Shown: positions 63,036 through 64,000 of the stretch, one piece after another
How the letters are laid out: every line of letters starts with the position of its first letter
How positions within the stretch are numbered: the first letter of the stretch is position 1
Source of the DNA: Peribacillus acanthi
Lineage (GTDB): Bacteria > Bacillota > Bacilli > Bacillales > DSM-1321
DNA: 64,000 bases
Direction: 5' to 3'
Assembly: GCF_003073175.1 (NCBI RefSeq)
Contig: NZ_QBBX01000006.1
Location: forward strand, 110,096 to 174,095
Notes under the pieces: model-generated
The model's input: only the letters and a program-made list of their open reading frames with translations
The model's database searches: none
What the model was told of the DNA's origin: nothing
Program-made: the position numbers and the translations under genes

Positions 63036-64000
63036 TTATTTAGTTAATGTTTCAAAAGAACCATTCTTATAAACTAGTACTCTCTCACCATTGTCACTTG
63101 CAACAGTAACAGCTATTTTTCCATCATTCGATATAGTAAATGAAGTAAGGTCTAACGATGTAGAAACTACCTTAGTTAAGCTTTTGTTTGTTGGATTCAC
63201 TTGGTAAATGCTTGATCCATTAGTCTCAGCTACTAAAATCATAATTTTTCCCTGTGACGTTACTATTGTTGAAAGAATGTCCTTGTTTGTTACAAGAGCA
63301 GTCAACTTTTGATTTTTGCCGATCATGTAAAGGATTGGTGTGTTTTCACCTTCTACATCATAGCTTGTGAAAACTACTGACCCATCAAGCAAGAACGCGG
63401 AGTTAGCTTTGTTGTCAATTGTATTAGTTAGGATGACTGGCTTAATTTCTGTTGCAGTTAAATCCAAGACGTTAATCTGAGGCTCAGTATCTTTTAAATC
63501 GATATTATCGACATCTGTATTTCCTTCAGAATCTGGTGTTGTATAATTTGTTTTTCCTTCTTTACCTACTGTATAAATCACGTTCTTTTCATCTGCAGAA
63601 AGTTTTAGGTTCGTCTTATAGGTAAAAGAATCTGTGTACACCGTTTTAATTGTTCCATCTGCTAGATTAACAGTCGCGATGTCTTTTGTTTCTTTGCCTT
63701 TGAAGAAGTAAATCTTTTGACCATCTTTCGTCCAAACAAATTCAAACTTTTCGTTATCATCTTTTTCATTTAAAGGAGAAACCTGCTTAGTTGTTAGATC
63801 CATAAGATAGATAAAGCCTGATTCATTCGTGAATACTGCTTTTTTTCCATCAGGTGAAACGGATACTTCAGTTCCATTAATATCTACTAAAGCTTTTTTA
63901 CTGACCGTATCTAATATGTAAGAACGAGAATCCGTTTCCGTTTCATTCGTTACTAGAACCGTAGAGCCATTCACCCAATTCGGGTTATAGGTGTCACCAC
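63036..64000 (-). CDS. Beta-propeller (TolB/WD40-like) protein, partial (N-terminus beyond window)
   Basis: The frame is open from the stop at 63036 to the window end; the true start lies outside. It contains at least five blade-like repeats with motifs such as VSPDGKKAVFTN, WTKDGQKIYFF, LSADEKNVIYTV and ISNDGKIAVTVA, the (S/T)xDGKxIxF pattern of TolB-type propellers. It is probably extracytoplasmic. It lies 23 bp upstream of pstS on the same strand and so is probably in the pst operon; such a gene is not a usual member. Confidence 0.8.
   Translation of the reverse strand, partial: GDTYNPNWVNGSTVLVTNETETDSRSYILDTVSKKALVDINGTEVSVSPDGKKAVFTNESGFIYLMDLTTKQVSPLNEKDDNEKFEFVWTKDGQKIYFFKGKETKDIATVNLADGTIKTVYTDSFTYKTNLKLSADEKNVIYTVGKEGKTNYTTPDSEGNTDVDNIDLKDTEPQINVLDLTATEIKPVILTNTIDNKANSAFLLDGSVVFTSYDVEGENTPILYMIGKNQKLTALVTNKDILSTIVTSQGKIMILVAETNGSSIYQVNPTNKSLTKVVSTSLDLTSFTISNDGKIAVTVASDNGERVLVYKNGSFETLTK

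Overview
The window is AT-rich DNA from a Gram-positive, low-GC Firmicute, most likely a spore-forming Bacillaceae species outside the B. subtilis and B. cereus groups. The evidence is the intact dppABCDE-ykfABCD operon order with a CodY-box and a CcpA cre-like site at its divergent promoter region, a glpP-glpK-glpD cluster, comK, a Spo0M-like arrestin, ythAB-type cydAB, helD, GGAGG ribosome binding sites almost everywhere, and frequent TTG/GTG starts. I see no phage, insertion sequence, integrase, tRNA, rRNA or CRISPR array; this is ordinary chromosome, with the interest lying in regulation and intergenic DNA.

Layout. 1-6.8 kb: a partial lipid kinase, a heptad-repeat coiled-coil protein, two small unknown proteins, a polar amino-acid ABC transporter, a class A beta-lactamase-like hydrolase that appears to lack Glu166, a class I glutamine-amidotransferase-like hydrolase and a 43-residue DUF4023 protein. 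7.2-8.8 kb: POT peptide transporter. 8.9-18.5 kb: the dpp-ykf operon for importing and degrading cell-wall peptides. 18.9-26.7 kb: DhaS aldehyde dehydrogenase, glycerol utilisation genes, and a divergent pair made of a 42-residue secreted-peptide gene and a PlcR-like HTH-TPR regulator. 26.8-39.6 kb: oxidoreductase, SnoaL-like protein, ChrA, MscS, methyltransferase, DUF4064 protein, cytochrome bd-type oxidase, an MFS exporter divergent from an SgrR-like regulator, and a NERD protein. 39.6-43.7 kb: hflX, a HAD phosphatase, comK and a TVP38 membrane protein. 43.8-49.8 kb: CNNM/CorC protein, a MerR gene without a normal start codon, Spo0M-like protein, a two-component system and two small proteins. 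49.9-59.8 kb: tdh-kbl threonine catabolism, GNATs, helD, a phosphatase with an SH3-like tail, a stand-alone murG and several small proteins. 60.2-64 kb: propeller gene-pstS-pstC-pstA, ending in a terminator without pstB.

What stands out. (1) hflX has a roughly 360-nt leader with its own extended -10 promoter, a 19-codon ORF with a strong ribosome binding site encoding an Arg-Ile-Arg motif, several hairpins and an intrinsic terminator: the layout of drug-sensing ribosome attenuation. (2) comK also has a leader with a promoter, a tiny Lys-rich ORF and a terminator placed just before the gene. (3) A candidate peptide-pheromone system (secreted pre-peptide ending LELPLMH plus a PlcR-like receptor) has an unusual divergent layout. 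(4) Four intergenic arrays share an exact period of about 21 bp and a related GG(CG)TAAAA core. (5) A dispersed hairpin repeat of about 50 bp occurs twice in opposite orientations.
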